NCBI GenBank assembly: GCA_029964075.1 | Contig: CM057135.1 | Span: 16,704,863-16,768,862 of the forward strand | Direction of reading: 5' to 3' | Source: Patiria pectinifera | Lineage: Eukaryota > Echinodermata > Asteroidea > Valvatida > Asterinidae | Length of the DNA: 64,000 nucleotides | Shown here: in pieces, positions 33,815 through 45,582 of the stretch | Position numbering within the stretch: position 1 is the stretch's first letter | How the letters are laid out: each line of letters starts with the position of its first letter | Notes under the pieces: generated by a model | Seen by the model: the letters and a program-made list of their open reading frames with translations, nothing else | The model's database searches: none | Told to the model about the DNA's origin: nothing | Position numbers and translations under genes: made by a program

Positions 33815-34376
33815 TTCGGCACCTAGTTAACTCGGCATTTTGTCAACTGGGCACCTTGTCAACTTGGCACCTGGACAACTCGGCACATAGCCACCTCGGC
33901 ACCTGAATTTTGCTTTGTGATGTGTTGTGGATTATTGTTAGGACCAAAAAAAACAAAAACATGAAATTTAGGAAAGTCATGACGATGGAGTGGCCTTGAC
34001 ATGCTAGATGATGTCCTCACAAGTTGCAGAGTCATTTCAAACAGCTAAAACGGCTGGTGTTTGTCCACAAACACATTTCTCATTTGTGGAAAAAAAAATA
34101 ATAATGTAGGTTTTTTGGGTAATTTATTGTCTTATGTTATTTTATTTTTCTCAAAAAATGTATCCAAAATAATGAAAAGAGTCTGGTACGAGCACAAATA
34201 GGCTCATGTGCCCATGGAGGAAGGAATGTGCCTGTACTGTAAATGTAATTCGGAGGTGCAAAGTAGGTCAGGTGCTGAGTCGGTCAGGTGTCAAGTCAGC
34301 GGGGTGCTGAGTTGACAAGGTGTTGAGTTGACAAGATGTTGAGTTGGTGGGTGCCGAGTTGACAAGGTGCTGAAGT
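33815..34376. repeat. Foldback with arms made of ~18-bp repeats
   Basis: At 33815-33904 a unit like CAACTCGGCACCTNGT is repeated about six times. At 34257-34376 its reverse complement (GGTGCTGAGTTGACAAG) is repeated about seven times. The arms enclose ~350 bases of AT-rich DNA that includes GTTTGTCCACAAACAC, also seen near 11340. The structure fits a foldback-type element. Confidence 0.6.
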
Positions 34377-34730
34377 GAGTGGATATCGGTAGGAAGTCAT
34401 TTTGAAGTGTAGGTCTGGGGGCCTACATGAAATATATGAAATTGGTATGGTTGACATCCGTATGAATAGGTTATATTCATGTTTTAATTCATAAAGAGTA
34501 AGTGGAAGGAGTGTTACTTTTATACATGGAAAATGCTTTTTTTTCTTAGTGACGCACGAGTCATAAAAAGCAATGATATGTGTTAAAAAGTTGAAGTTAA
34601 TGAAGTTAGCAGGCAGCAAATCAAATCATTTACTTAGAAAATTCTTAAAAAAATTTCAGAGCAGTTACATAGGGTTTGTGCACAGGGCAGCAAGTGTTGT
34701 CTGTGTGTGCAGGTATATGGAACTAGCTTG

Positions 34731-34800
34731 AATAATTCCAGCCCTACGGCTCCTGCCTTGCCATGTAGGGCGAGGCAGGAGCCGTAGGGCTGGTATTATT
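34731..34800. repeat. 28-bp-arm hairpin upstream of the RPA-like gene
   Basis: Arms 34731-34758 and 34773-34800 pair at 27 of 28 positions around a 14-base loop; the GC-rich inner part is CCCTACGGCTCCTGCCT. It lies ~80 bases before the first recognised exon's acceptor region. It could be a tiny foldback element or an RNA structure in the intron. Confidence 0.8.
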
Positions 34801-34881
34801 CCAGCTCGTATGGAACCGTTTGTGAAGTATATATAAGAAAAGTATATTAATGATGCATTATTATGGTTCTTTTGTGTTTAG

Positions 34882-35106
34882 ATGACATCTGTGAGTTTCA
34901 AAATCCTCGGTGATTTTGAGAAAAGGGGGCAGTCATGGTGTGCAGATGTTGTTGTTAAAGACACAGACAGCATTCGTGCACTGTACACCAGTATAGCAGC
35001 TCATTTAGACTTGATGCACAATGGGCAATTTATCAAGGCTACAAAAGCGAACATGATGACGTTGGAAACCGGTCAAGATATTGTGCGTTTGACAGGAAGT
35101 TCCAAG
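34882..35106 (+). CDS. RPA-like gene, exon a
   Basis: 75 codons from the ATG right after TTTGTGTTTAG to S-S-K, then GTATGT. Contains W-C-A-D-V-V-V-K-D. The ATG may be internal, since it follows a good acceptor rather than a promoter. Confidence 0.6.
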
Positions 35107-38100
35107 GTATGTTGGATTTTTTATCATGTTGTGGTGTTGTACAGTGTGATTTAGGTTTATTTTAATGCTTGTTGTTTTTCAATGCGATGTAATGTGTAAT
35201 GAGCTGGAAACGGATAGACATTGTCTGAGTGCAAGAAAATTTGAAATAAGTATTATTTGAAGAGTGTTTCGACAGATTGTTTCGGTGTATGAGAGAAGTG
35301 TTGTGAAACGTTTCTATGCCTATAGTATGTTCTTTCACGCTATACATGCATTTTGTTGCATTGAAATAAATTGTTCTTATACTATTGATATAATGTATTA
35401 CAAATTGCAAATTGTTTTTAAAGATACATTTATATAATGAAGTTATTATTTTTGCAATTATTGGGTTGTTTTTTTCAGATCTACCGATCAGGAGCCTTCA
35501 ACATAGATGATGCTGTGCTTGGAGCATACTTCAATGCACCAGTTGTTGGTGTTGCAGAAGTGTGTAACAAACCGGAGTTTGAAAGGTGCTCGGTGAAAGG
35601 CACGATTGTTGATGTGAGTTTATTTGATTTTTTCAAAAGAAAATGTTTTGGAGGCATTTTACTGATATTTTTTGTTGTTATGAAGTCTGATAAACAACAT
35701 TCAGCAAGTTTATTGTATAGTGGCATATTTGCATATTTGTATATTTTTTTGGCATGAAATTGTTTTGTGAACACTTTAAAGAGAGTAAGATTAAGTGACA
35801 TGTTTATTGTTGTGTCTCTTATGAAATACCCTAAGTATGTAAGTAGTAAGGAAGAACAGGTCTTGTTCTGAAGTTGTTATTCATATGTGGAACAAAGTTA
35901 AAACTAATATGCTTAATAATGTACATGTATGGATGTTGCATTTGGGTGAACAGTCAAGTTTTTTTGTGCATTTTTGATGTGATTGTTGTACAAAACAAGT
36001 CATGTGTATGTTTTTGTGCTGAGAAGGTTTTGCTGAGAAATTACATAATTGTGCACGGGTGGAATATTGGGTTAACTTTTAATGCTAAAAGTGGTTGTTT
36101 GGAAAGTGCGAAATGCAATTATATATGGTCATTTATCAAAACAGGTGATAGTGTGGCAATAAATAAATGTTGTATAAGTTAGGCATACATGTAGGCTTTT
36201 TACAACCCCCTCCCCCCCCCCTAAAAAAATAATAATCTTATTGTTGTCTTAATGTTTTTTTGTGGCTAAAAAACATAGATAAATAAGTTTTCAAATGTTA
36301 CATGCATGTATGGATATTTAAAAAGTATTATTACCCCTCCTATGCAAACATACATTCTGTGGCAAGATGTGCTTGCAGTCGAAAAAAATCAGGTGACTGT
36401 TTTCAACTGTTATGAATTCCCAGCCTACGTAAAGCAGGATTCACTAGCTTTCAATGTTCATGTAGCCAGATACAGCTCTGGTTTGGTTGTTAATCTGTCA
36501 TTCAAAACAGTGTTGACATGGAAATGATTTCATCATAGTCTGGACAAAAGTATTGTTTTCTTCAGTATGTTGGATCATATCATTAGAGCTTCAAGTGGAT
36601 AATGAATAGTTTCAAAATGCTTTTTACTTTTACACTAAATCAATATGACATAGGAGAGTTTATAGATGTGTTTTGTCTGTTACATGTAGAAACATCGAAA
36701 AGGGGCATAGAGTTTTGCAATTACCAGTAGATGTTGTTGATTGGATCATAAAAGAGGTATCTAGGCACACATGTAGATGTTGTGTGATCTGATACAAGTG
36801 ATGAGCAACAAGGTATAAAAGTGTGTATTAAGCTGTTTGTTGGGAGCGGTGACTAAAGGCTAAAGGTTTGTGATTTATTGGTATTTTATTGAGTTTGCAA
36901 TAATACAGATATATATATTGTGATTTGTTGTAGGTTTCACCTATTAAGACTACAGCAGCATCCAAGCGAAAGGAGATCCAGCTGCAAGATCTGGACATCA
37001 AGGCAAAAAAGATCTGCATTAAATTGTGGAGCGGGAGTGCTGATCAGTGTATTCCTGCAGAGCATTCGGCTGTGATTGTGAAAAATGTCTGCAAGAGAAC
37101 ATACAACAATGCGGACTATTTGAACAGCACGCAACAAACTACAGTTGAGGTAGGTTGGTTGACATCAACTGTAATTGTGTGGAATCTAATGGACTTCAAC
37201 ATGGAGGACTGAACAGAGCAGAAACTTTACGTCGTGCTCCCACATAAAAGCATTTGTAGATCATCAATTTAGGTCATCAATGCAGTGTTTCAACCCACAG
37301 AGGCTAGCTAATATTAACAACTGCATCATTCAACGGCTTGAGCATATTTGTGGAGCTAATATGCTATGACCACGAAGGAAATCGGCGAAAACGTCACCGG
37401 ATCGGGGTTGACCCCTGTTGTCACCAGAATCATTGATGCATGCAATTCATACAAATCATGGATAAAGTTACTACTGCAATGAATAGCAAACAGAGCAGCG
37501 TTTGTGTCTTTGTTGATCTATTGAAGGCATTCGATACCCGTGATCATTGTATTCTTCCTCACAAACTTTCTTTCTATGACATACGGGGCGTTGCACTCAA
37601 GTGTCTTTCTTCTTATATTGCCAACAGGCAACAATTTACTTCTTTGAAAAACATCATGTGTACATGCCAGGAAGTTCGGGGTTGCACAAGACTCCATTCT
37701 TGGTCCACTTCCTTTCCTGCTTTATGGTAGTCAGTACTATGGAAAGTCTTGTTCATAGTTACAGTGAATGTTCAATTTTGTTTTGTTTTCATTAAATGCA
37801 TATCTAATGATACAACACATGTAAATTGATTTAAAGGAAATTGAGTTTAATGTTTAAAAATATGTAGGTCATTTTAACATGAAATGATGTGTTTCCTTTT
37901 TTTGGGTGCAAATTACAGCCTCTTGTCCCATCCAGTAACACTGTGTCTATTACACTGGAAGGATTTGCCGAAGATTCTGGGTAAGTTCATATTAATGAAA
38001 TTGTTGAACAGTTTGTTTCTTTAGGGAGAAAATTATGCATATTTAATATGAACATTTGAAAAATAGATTTAGTTGGTATAGAAGTAACTTCAAGAATGAG

Positions 38101-39847
38101 CAAATGGTAGTTTCTTGATCACAATGGGAAAAAAACAAATACGATTTTGTGAAACAACAACATTTATATAAAAATCACGTGTAGGACATACATGTATGTG
38201 ATGTGAGTGATGGCAAGTCATGTTGAATTGGGTATAGATATTAAGTAATGGAAAAATACTTGGGAAATAACATGTAGAAACTTTAGATGGTACTTACAGT
38301 TTACACATGTACATGTATGTTGAAGCATTATGTTTTATAATGACATACTTTGTGAATATTTTTTTTTTTTTTTAACTCTAAAAGGCATTTTTTTCTTCAG
38401 TTTCAACAAATCCGTTACAGAATCATGAAAAGGAAACGTAATATTGCAATAAGTGAGAATTGCCTTTCCGAACAAATTTGTTGATATGAAGCATGTCTGT
38501 ATTAATTGTGGATTTATGTGCTAAAAATGGTGTTGAGAGATGGAGTACAATAATGGTTAGGTATAGAGTGTGAAGAAAGATAATAAAATAAAAACCACAA
38601 AATACAGTGATTTTGTACCAACTTGGAGCTGTTGATTAATATATGCAAAGAAATTGGTTGTTTTCAACACGGTTGATTTTTCTAGAAGTTAGTTATGTAG
38701 CTAAATGTTTTTTATTTGAATGATTTATATTGTCAGAAAAGTTGTTGTACTTGTAATTGTACTGATATCTGTAATTTGTCTTGAAAAGTATTTTCAAAAA
38801 AAATTGTACACATGTGTTTTATTATTAGTAAGGAGAGAATAGTACATGTAACTATGCATTTTTCAAACTACAGTGACATGTTGAACCTGGTGACGGATCA
38901 CGATGCCGAGTACTCAGTTGCAAAACATGTGTTGCTCACTGGGCTTGGATATGCATCACTTGATGAACTGCAGAATTACTTGCCGATGGTGATGAACATC
39001 AACTATTGCGAGCTGTCAAAGAAGGTCAAGGAGGTTGGGAGTATGTAAGTTTTGTGATGGTAAATTTCTTTTACAAAATAGATGTTCATTATTTATAATA
39101 GTTCATTGTAAAAAACAAAAACAGTTTTTTGGATTTTTTTTTGGGGGGGGGGGGGTTGTCAGTTACCCAAGCAATAAGGTGAAATGTTAAAGATGGGTTT
39201 TTTCTTTTTGTCAAAGAAATGTCAAATTTGACAGAAATTCTTTTTCAAATTAGCTGTGATTTTGATTGGCCCAAAACAGAAAGTGGTTAGTTTGTTGCAT
39301 TTTATTGTCAGTATGGTTCTCGAATTGCAGGGAAATGCATGCTTGTTTTACAATGTATGTCTGGGGAAATGTTATCAGTGGCAAAATCTGACAAATATTT
39401 TACATAAATTGAGAAAATGATTTGTGTAGTGCTCTTGCAAATTGCGAGAATATTGCATTTGGGTTTGGAAAATCATGGCTTAAGATTGCAAGGGCGAAAA
39501 CAAGGAAAAAATCCTGTTAACCACTTGACGTCGGGATTATTTTGGTTGAAAAAATGAAAGAATTAAAACGCCAAAATATAATAGCCATAATTAAATATCA
39601 AATCAAGCACCTTCGAATTCTGACTCTTAGAGGCATTTCTACATTAATTGTATGATACTTATCGCCGAAATGTCACACTTTAAAACACTGGGAGACCCCA
39701 CCACGGAGTGATATTTGCTACAAAGACGGGCCATGTAACGCGGCCAAGTTCAAGTGCAAAACACAGTGTGCACAAATAGATGGTGGACAATGGACGTGCC
39801 CACATGTCAACTGTGGGAGACAGAGGCAACGCATAGTTGTAAAACTG
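34882..39847 (+). CDS. Multi-exon gene for an RPA/OB-fold-like ssDNA-binding protein
   Basis: Exons at 34882-35106, 35479-35613, 36934-37149, 37919-37980, 38874-39044 and possibly 39709-39847 are each bounded by AG and GT with good donors (GTATGT, GTGAGT, GTAGGT, GTAAGT, GTAAGT). The intron phases agree throughout: 0, 0, 0, 2, 2. The joined protein of >280 residues resembles animal RPA70-like OB-fold proteins: a V-K-G-T-I-V-D strand, I-K-L-W-S-G-S, then V-I-V-K-N-V and Y-N-N-A-D-Y-L-N-S-T-Q-Q-T-T-V-E, the usual end of an OB fold, followed by a candidate zinc ribbon. Such proteins bind single-stranded DNA. The first exon follows an acceptor, so upstream exons probably exist. It could be a host gene or the RPA gene known from some Helitrons. 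Confidence 0.6.
35479..35613 (+). CDS. RPA-like gene, exon b
   Basis: 45 codons, I-Y-R-S-G-A-F to G-T-I-V-D, between TTTTTTTCAG and GTGAGT, phase 0 on both sides. Confidence 0.65.
35614..36933 (+). other. Intron of the RPA-like gene with a VKINQV repeat copy
   Basis: Between GTGAGT and TTGTTGTAG. Positions 36330-36500 hold the fourth VKINQV repeat copy (CCTCCTATGCAAACATAC, then AAAAATCAGGTGACTG). The surrounding short ORFs are not supported as genes. Confidence 0.5.
36934..37149 (+). CDS. RPA-like gene, exon c (OB-fold core)
   Basis: 72 codons from V-S-P-I-K-T-T to Q-T-T-V-E. This is the most characteristic OB-fold segment: basic loop, K-I-C-I-K-L-W-S strand, then the V-I-V-K-N-V strand. 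Phase 0 at both ends. Confidence 0.65.
37440..37790 (+). pseudogene. LINE reverse transcriptase fragment (CR1/L2/RTE-like) in an intron
   Basis: The frame reads V-F-V-D-L-L-K-A-F-D-T-R-D-H, which matches the RT motif usually written D-L-S-K-A-F-D-T-x-D-H, then L-P-H-K-L-S-F-Y-D-I-R-G-V and S-S-Y-I-A-N-R-Q-Q-F. A frameshift follows near 37670, where G-V-P-Q-G-S-x-L-G-P is expected; a shifted trace (D-S-I-L-G-P-L-P) can be read. The Y-x-D-D motif is absent. It is a short, dead insertion in the 37150-37918 intron, same strand as the gene. Confidence 0.75.
37919..37980 (+). CDS. RPA-like gene, exon d
   Basis: 62 bases between AAATTACAG and GTAAGTT; codes P-L-V-P-S-S-N-T-V-S-I-T-L-E-G-F-A-E-D-S plus two bases. 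Phase 2 exit matches the one-base entry of the next exon. Confidence 0.6.
38874..39044 (+). CDS. RPA-like gene, exon e
   Basis: 171 bases after AAACTACAG; the first base completes a Gly codon. Reads D-M-L-N-L-V-T-D-H to K-E-V-G-S and ends at GTAAGT, phase 2. Confidence 0.6.
39709..39847 (+). CDS. RPA-like gene, possible zinc-ribbon exon f
   Basis: The frame carries I-C-Y-K-D-G-P-C, then C-K-T-Q-C and W-T-C-P-H-V-N-C, spacing typical of a C4-type zinc ribbon like the one in RPA70 DBD-C. Phase 2 entry and phase 0 exit (GTAAAT donor) fit the flanking exons. The acceptor (CACCACGGAG) is poor in pyrimidines, so the exact start is doubtful. Confidence 0.4.
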
Positions 39848-41259
39848 GTAAATAATAATACATTGTTCACATTCTTTTCAGTGTCCTTGATGGTGATGAC
39901 TAGTGTGACAGAGAAGGGTAAGATGTTGCATAAAACCGTTTGCATTTATGGCAGTAGTTAAAATTCGTTGTAAGATTTTCATCAGTATGGTGGTGATTTT
40001 AATATTTGGCTTCAAACAGCTATTGATTGTGTTTCCATTTTTGAAAACACCTACTGTTTTTATCAAGAACATTTTTTTGTGTGTTATTCCTTGTTAGTTT
40101 TTCTTCTCTTTTTGAGTGTTACCTCTGTTACCTCATTTAATTAACATTTTGGTACTTTCATAACTGAAATTGAGTAACTTCACAATTGGCAGAGACGTAG
40201 ACCTTTATAAACTTGGCTGAGAAGCCAAGGAATAAACATTAAAGCCGAGCTTGTTCCATGTCAATCCAAATTTATCAATTATTTTGTGTAACTGGAATGA
40301 ATTTCCATAAATTCACCAGTCTACATGTGCTCTGTGTTATCTGAAGTTGTTTCTAAAGTTGAATTCTTACAAAAACTTGGCGGAAGAAATAACATAAGAA
40401 GAGTAGATACTTTTCTTTCATCAAATAGAAAATGCTATTCTTCATGGCATGGAACTCATATAGGGGTGGGGGGGGGGACCTACATGTACACCTGGCTGAA
40501 AAAGAAACTACACAGTTATATAATAAACCGTCCATGGAGGAATATTTGACACTGAACAAAAAATCAGAAATATGCATTTCTGTTTAATTTCAATAACGAA
40601 GCAGTAAGCATAGATGCTTCTAAAACCCAAAACCAAAAGTTGCAGTTAGCGAGTCTTTCAACAGGTACAGTACTACAGTACTACTGTATAGGGTACAGTA
40701 GAAATATGGTTGTGCACATATGCTTTCAGCACTGACAAACAGTAAACAAACCTGCACATTGGCTGACTTCAACTATTATCAACCACATTAACTTTTTTCC
40801 TGACACTGTTGCTATCCTACTTCCACATAGACATTAAAGGAAGGGCAAATGAAATGCACTCAAATAAAATTATTGTACACATACTACACATGATTACTGA
40901 ATTCTATTGTCCGAGTCCAAGGGAAACACCTGTAGAAATCACACAACCACTCATAAATTCACACACACTATGCTTTCATTCAACAACTCTATTTTCAATT
41001 AACTCTATGCTGAATTAACAACAATTCATTATTATTCATTTTTATCTTTTCCTTACATAGGGATATCCAAGGAGGAACAAACCGAAACAGCAAGAGAACA
41101 GCAAGAAATAGTTCCCTATTTTCACCTCTTATTTATATTAATCATTTCATCGCAATTTTGATCAAAAGATTTTTTTTTTAATCAGTGATTTCAATGACTT
41201 TTTACTGAAAATAGTACTTTTTAATAGTAAGTAATTTACCACGAAATTTTTTTTCGCAA
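39848..41259. other. No gene seen
   Basis: Only short ORFs on both strands without motifs. A G run at ~40456-40467 and AT-rich flanks. If the last RPA-like exon at 62920 is real, this is the start of a ~23 kb intron. Confidence 0.35.
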
Positions 41260-42210
41260 ATCTTGCTTTTGTATACCCCATATTTATACCATGTTACATG
41301 TTGAGTTTTTCTTCACATACACCGTTGCATTATTAACTCTCTATTAAAACCAAGATATATACTGTGATTATTTTTACCTGATTTTACAACAACAAGATAA
41401 AACAATTCACTCATTTCACTTTCTCTAGAAATATCTCAAGACTCAATTCAAATTTAAAGATGCTGATGATTATAAGAAACTCAAAACTCCTTGTTGATGA
41501 TTGTAACGGTACATGGTGAGATTTAGACAAATTTGGACACGGTTACTATTGTGAAATTTACAAACATTAAATGCATCTGATTTCAATCAAGAAAATCAAA
41601 TACAACAAACCCAATCCGATTTTTTCGATATTTGTCTCGATAATTAACAATTACCACCCCTGCTTTTGTATAATTTATATATGAACCATTTTACATGTTG
41701 CCTTTTGTGCACATAGTTTCTGCTTCCCATTATGTACTTGCCGTTATACCCAGATATATACTGTGATTACCTGAACGTAATTTTACAAGATAAAACGGTT
41801 CACTCATTTAACTTTCTCTAGAATTTTTCAAAGACTCAATTCAAATTTGTAGGTGATGATGATTAGAAGAAACTCAAAACTCCTTGTTGATGATTGTAAG
41901 GGTATATATGGTGAGATTTAGAGAAATTTGGACACAGTTATTATTTTGAAAGTAACAATCATAAAAGCATCTGATTTCGATCAGAAACATTAATAAAACA
42001 AACCCAATCCCATTTTTCAGTTTTTTGTTTAAATTTTTATACGAAATTACCAACCATGCTTTTGTATGATTTATATTTATACCATGTTACATGTTTAGTT
42101 TACCTTGACATATTGATATTCCGTTGCATTATTTATTCTCCAGTAAAACCCAGATATTATTATACTGTGATTACTTCTACCTAATTTTACAAGAACAAGA
42201 TCATGTCCTA
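41260..42210. repeat. ~395-bp tandem repeat, about 2.4 copies
   Basis: The start words TTTTGTATA recur at about 41268, 41664 and 42059; ACTCCTTGTTGATGATTGTAA recurs at 41487 and 41880. Copies 1 and 2 are complete, copy 3 partial. Identity by eye is around 80-85 percent. AT-rich, no ORF. Confidence 0.75.
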
Positions 42211-43659
42211 ACTCCTAACAAAAGGTATCAATTATTGCCCCAAGTTATAATCACAACAAATATTGCCGCTGTTAGAATTTCTATTTGTAATTATTGTGTA
42301 ATTCAAGTGCATGTTAACAATCATTTGTTCAATTAAAATCTTTTGCTACTGCTCTAATTCTAATTCTACGACCAAGACCTGTAATATGGATCTCAGAATA
42401 AAACCTGATGATGAAACACATTTCACAATGCTTCTCCGTTGTGATTTCTCACGCTGGATTTTCGTTCTGTTTGTCTTATCTGATACGGCTAGGTGGGGCA
42501 TTAAAAAGTCTACACAGAATGTTAAAAGTAATTAATTATGCAAAGTTAAGCAAATTTATTCTTTTTGACAAAAAACGATTCTTCTGCTTGTAGACCGATT
42601 TTGATTCTGTTGTTTTATCCTGTACAGTGGGGTACACAGAACACGAACACAGAATTTTGACATTTAACTCCAAGCATTAATTCTGAAATTTTATGGGTGG
42701 CTCGAACCGTCTCCATGCTCGCACGGTAGACTCGATAAGTTTTTATTATGAAAGCGGTAAAAAGAAAGGTTTTATAAAATAACTAACTTTACATGAACAT
42801 TGTACGAAATGTTTTTATCTTTCTTTATGATTTTTCACCCGGCCGGGCCCTCGTGCACGGTAAATAGGGGGGGGGGGATGTTAGGAAGAAAACTTTATAA
42901 ACTGTATTACAAAATTATTGCATTATTAAAAAATGAAAGCCTGCAGGAACGTCCGAAGTCAACAATGAATGTCTTGCGGCGGACGCGGTGAGGCCACGCT
43001 AGTACAAGTGTCGAAACAAGGCTTAAGGAATGAGATGGAACTGAAAAGTTCAGTTCTGATGATCATGAGAGTAATGATTAGCGCCCTCACTTGGAGCAGC
43101 AGTGCGTTGCGCGCATGCGTATTATGTAGGAATGAAAGTTTGGTTTCCGCCTCATTAGTGTCATGTCTTTGAATGGAGCGGAGCCACGTTTTTGTGATGG
43201 GCGAATAAGAGGATGCGCGATGTTTTAATCGCGCTCTGCTGTCGGTCGATTGGTCGCAGTATCGGCAGATCGCGCTCAGATCGTCTCAACATAATGTACA
43301 GGATCGATGGATTGCGCAAGTGTATGCGGGATATGCAGGTGTGTAGCGCAGATCCATCTAATCGCTCCATTGTTCAGCAAAACAGCGTAAGTGAGAATTG
43401 TGTACACTGAAGCAAAGAAAACTTCGGAGAAATTGTTGGTCTGTCGGATTAGTTCAATATTGAATGTCCACCATTTTGATTTGGGTGTACCTAAAAGTGT
43501 GAAGATGTATGTTTTGTTTGGGGTGGTTAACATAATTTGTGGAAAACGTTGGGGGAAAAAGTTCTGTACACGGGGTATCTGACTTGACAGGCCATGACAG
43601 GCTGTGCATGTTGTTTGTCATGTTTGTGGCATGGCGTGCATAAAAACATAACAAACCCT
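42211..43659. other. No gene seen
   Basis: Short ORFs only. Positions 43085-43330 are GC-richer with CGCGCATGCG near 43111, and GTCGGTCGATTGGTCGCAG. A promoter is possible but no coding sequence follows that I can support. Confidence 0.3.
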
Positions 43660-44420
43660 TTGATTTTTTTTACGATGAATGAAAGTGCTCTAAAAAATTC
43701 AAAGTGAAGTATTTTGTAAGTACATACTTCGATTTTCTCACTGCTGAATTGGACTTTTAAGGACATGTCATTGCACTTCATGGTTTGTACTGTTGTAGGT
43801 CAATAATAATTTTAAGTGTTGTCCTTGTGAACTCTTCCCAAAAATGTAAATGTGTTTTTTAAGTAGGCCTGGCTAAGTTAATCAGTAAATGCTTGTATTT
43901 TTTCACTGCTAATTTTGACTGGTTAGGACATCATTGCTTGTCATGGTTGATAGATCACTATAGCGTAGGAAAAATAAGTGTCCGTGTATGGAACTTTTTC
44001 CAACAGTTTGAGAGCAGTCTCATTGGGTTTGTGCACAGGGTGTCAAGTGTTGTCTGTGTATGGAATTGTCAAAATGAGATTTGGAAATGCGAGTGAAAGA
44101 ATTGAAATAAATTATTATTCAGAAGAACATTGCTCACAAAAGTATGTAATGTAGATGTGCAGCTGTATGCATGACATATGGTGACGATTTGTAAATATTA
44201 TGCACGTGGAAAACAGTTCAATACACGGACAACATTTGACATCCTGTGCACAAACACTATGTGACTGCTCTGAAAAATTTGACGTGTTTTGTAAGTAATT
44301 TCTTCAATTTTTTCACTGCTAAATTTGACTTTTTAGGACATGTCATTGTTTTTCAGGGTTCGTCAATCACTATTGAGTAAGGGAAAAATAAGCGTTGTCC
44401 GTGCATGCAACTCTTTCCTG
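43660..44420. repeat. Degraded MITE copies related to the 31867-32070 element
   Basis: The core TTTTCTCACTGCTnAATTTGACTTT followed by AGGACATGTCATTG occurs three times (around 43735, 43900 and 44310), with flanking GTGTCCGTGTATGGAA and its inverted form. Another trace, GGGTTTGTGCACAGGG, is shared with 34670. Ends are eroded. Confidence 0.55.
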
Positions 44421-45582
44421 CACATGTATGATACATTTGTATGTGGCAATTATTTTGGAAAGATATTCGCATTCGTTTTGGTAAATGAATGTACATGTAT
44501 TTTAATTGATTTGTAATTTGTATAGAAGTATCTAAATCATGTTCAGATGTTATTAAAGGTAAATAATAAAGGGTCCTACATGTAACTGTGATATAAGTTA
44601 AATAAAAAAAAAAGTTCTGACAACATCATTGTTGTGAAAGTTTGAAATAGGTTTGGTTTTGTCAGGGTCATAGTACATGTATATGTATACATGTATCTAT
44701 AAAGGCTTTCATATGATATTGGTAGTTCATATTACAATGTTGAGTGACATGTGGATGGATGGTCGTTATGTATGAATATGGTTTCACTTTAATCTGCACT
44801 GCCCAAACTGGGTGCTGAGAAGGGCAAGTTTTTATTTGGCAGTACATGCATGAGAATTTTTTAAAGTCTCGTCGGACAAAATTTGTTTAAATCGTAAAAG
44901 GTGTCAAGCATTCTGCATGCATGATGACATGTGGACTCAGAATGTGCTTGCATCGGATGAGACAGCTAGTTCTTCATAATGTTTTATGTACCGTAACATG
45001 TACTTCCTGTAATAATAAAATTCTTGGTAGGGATTATCTCTTCCCTACTCCCTGTTTGGGTGATATACGTGCATGAGCAGAGAACATGGGGCATTCAGGC
45101 TACACATTTCATGTATAATGTACTGCACCAAGTACACGTCGTTGTTTTAGAGCAAAACACAGTATTAGGTGGTTGTGGGTGGGAGGGTGTTGATATCTGT
45201 ACTTTTTTGGAGAGACTCAGTTTCATCTGGGATTGCCTGATCAATATTGATGTTTATGGGTAATAATGATGGGGAAAATATTATCGTGACAAATTCTTTG
45301 GCAGCAATTATTGCATTAGAGGTGTGACTTGGTTATATGTACAGTCCTCTCCCGTTAAAACAAACTCTGTCTGACATTGTGATCATCAATAAAAAGCGTT
45401 GGTCCCTTCCATACAGTTATGTGCTGGTGCACAATGAATTTCAGTGATTGATGTTCAAGTTATTAATACAAATGTAAAAAAAAATTGGTAGGTTAATCGG
45501 ACTTTGTATTGACGGGAGTATACTGTAATGTTTACTTTTTGTTGTTTGAATGTGTATTTTTATTTTGTGTGCATTACAGAAG
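44421..45582. other. No gene seen; 5' flank or leader of the Helitron
   Basis: AT-rich with TACATGTATATGTATACATGTA near 44680. An acceptor-like TTTTGTGTGCATTACAG at 45563-45579 immediately precedes the Helitron ORF's ATG. I could not locate the Helitron 5' terminus. Confidence 0.4.

Noticed and set aside
42800..43600. Promoter or exon cluster in the GC-richer stretch
   Set aside because: CGCGCATGCG and CpG words are present, but all ORFs are short and conflicting; only a weak suggestion remains.
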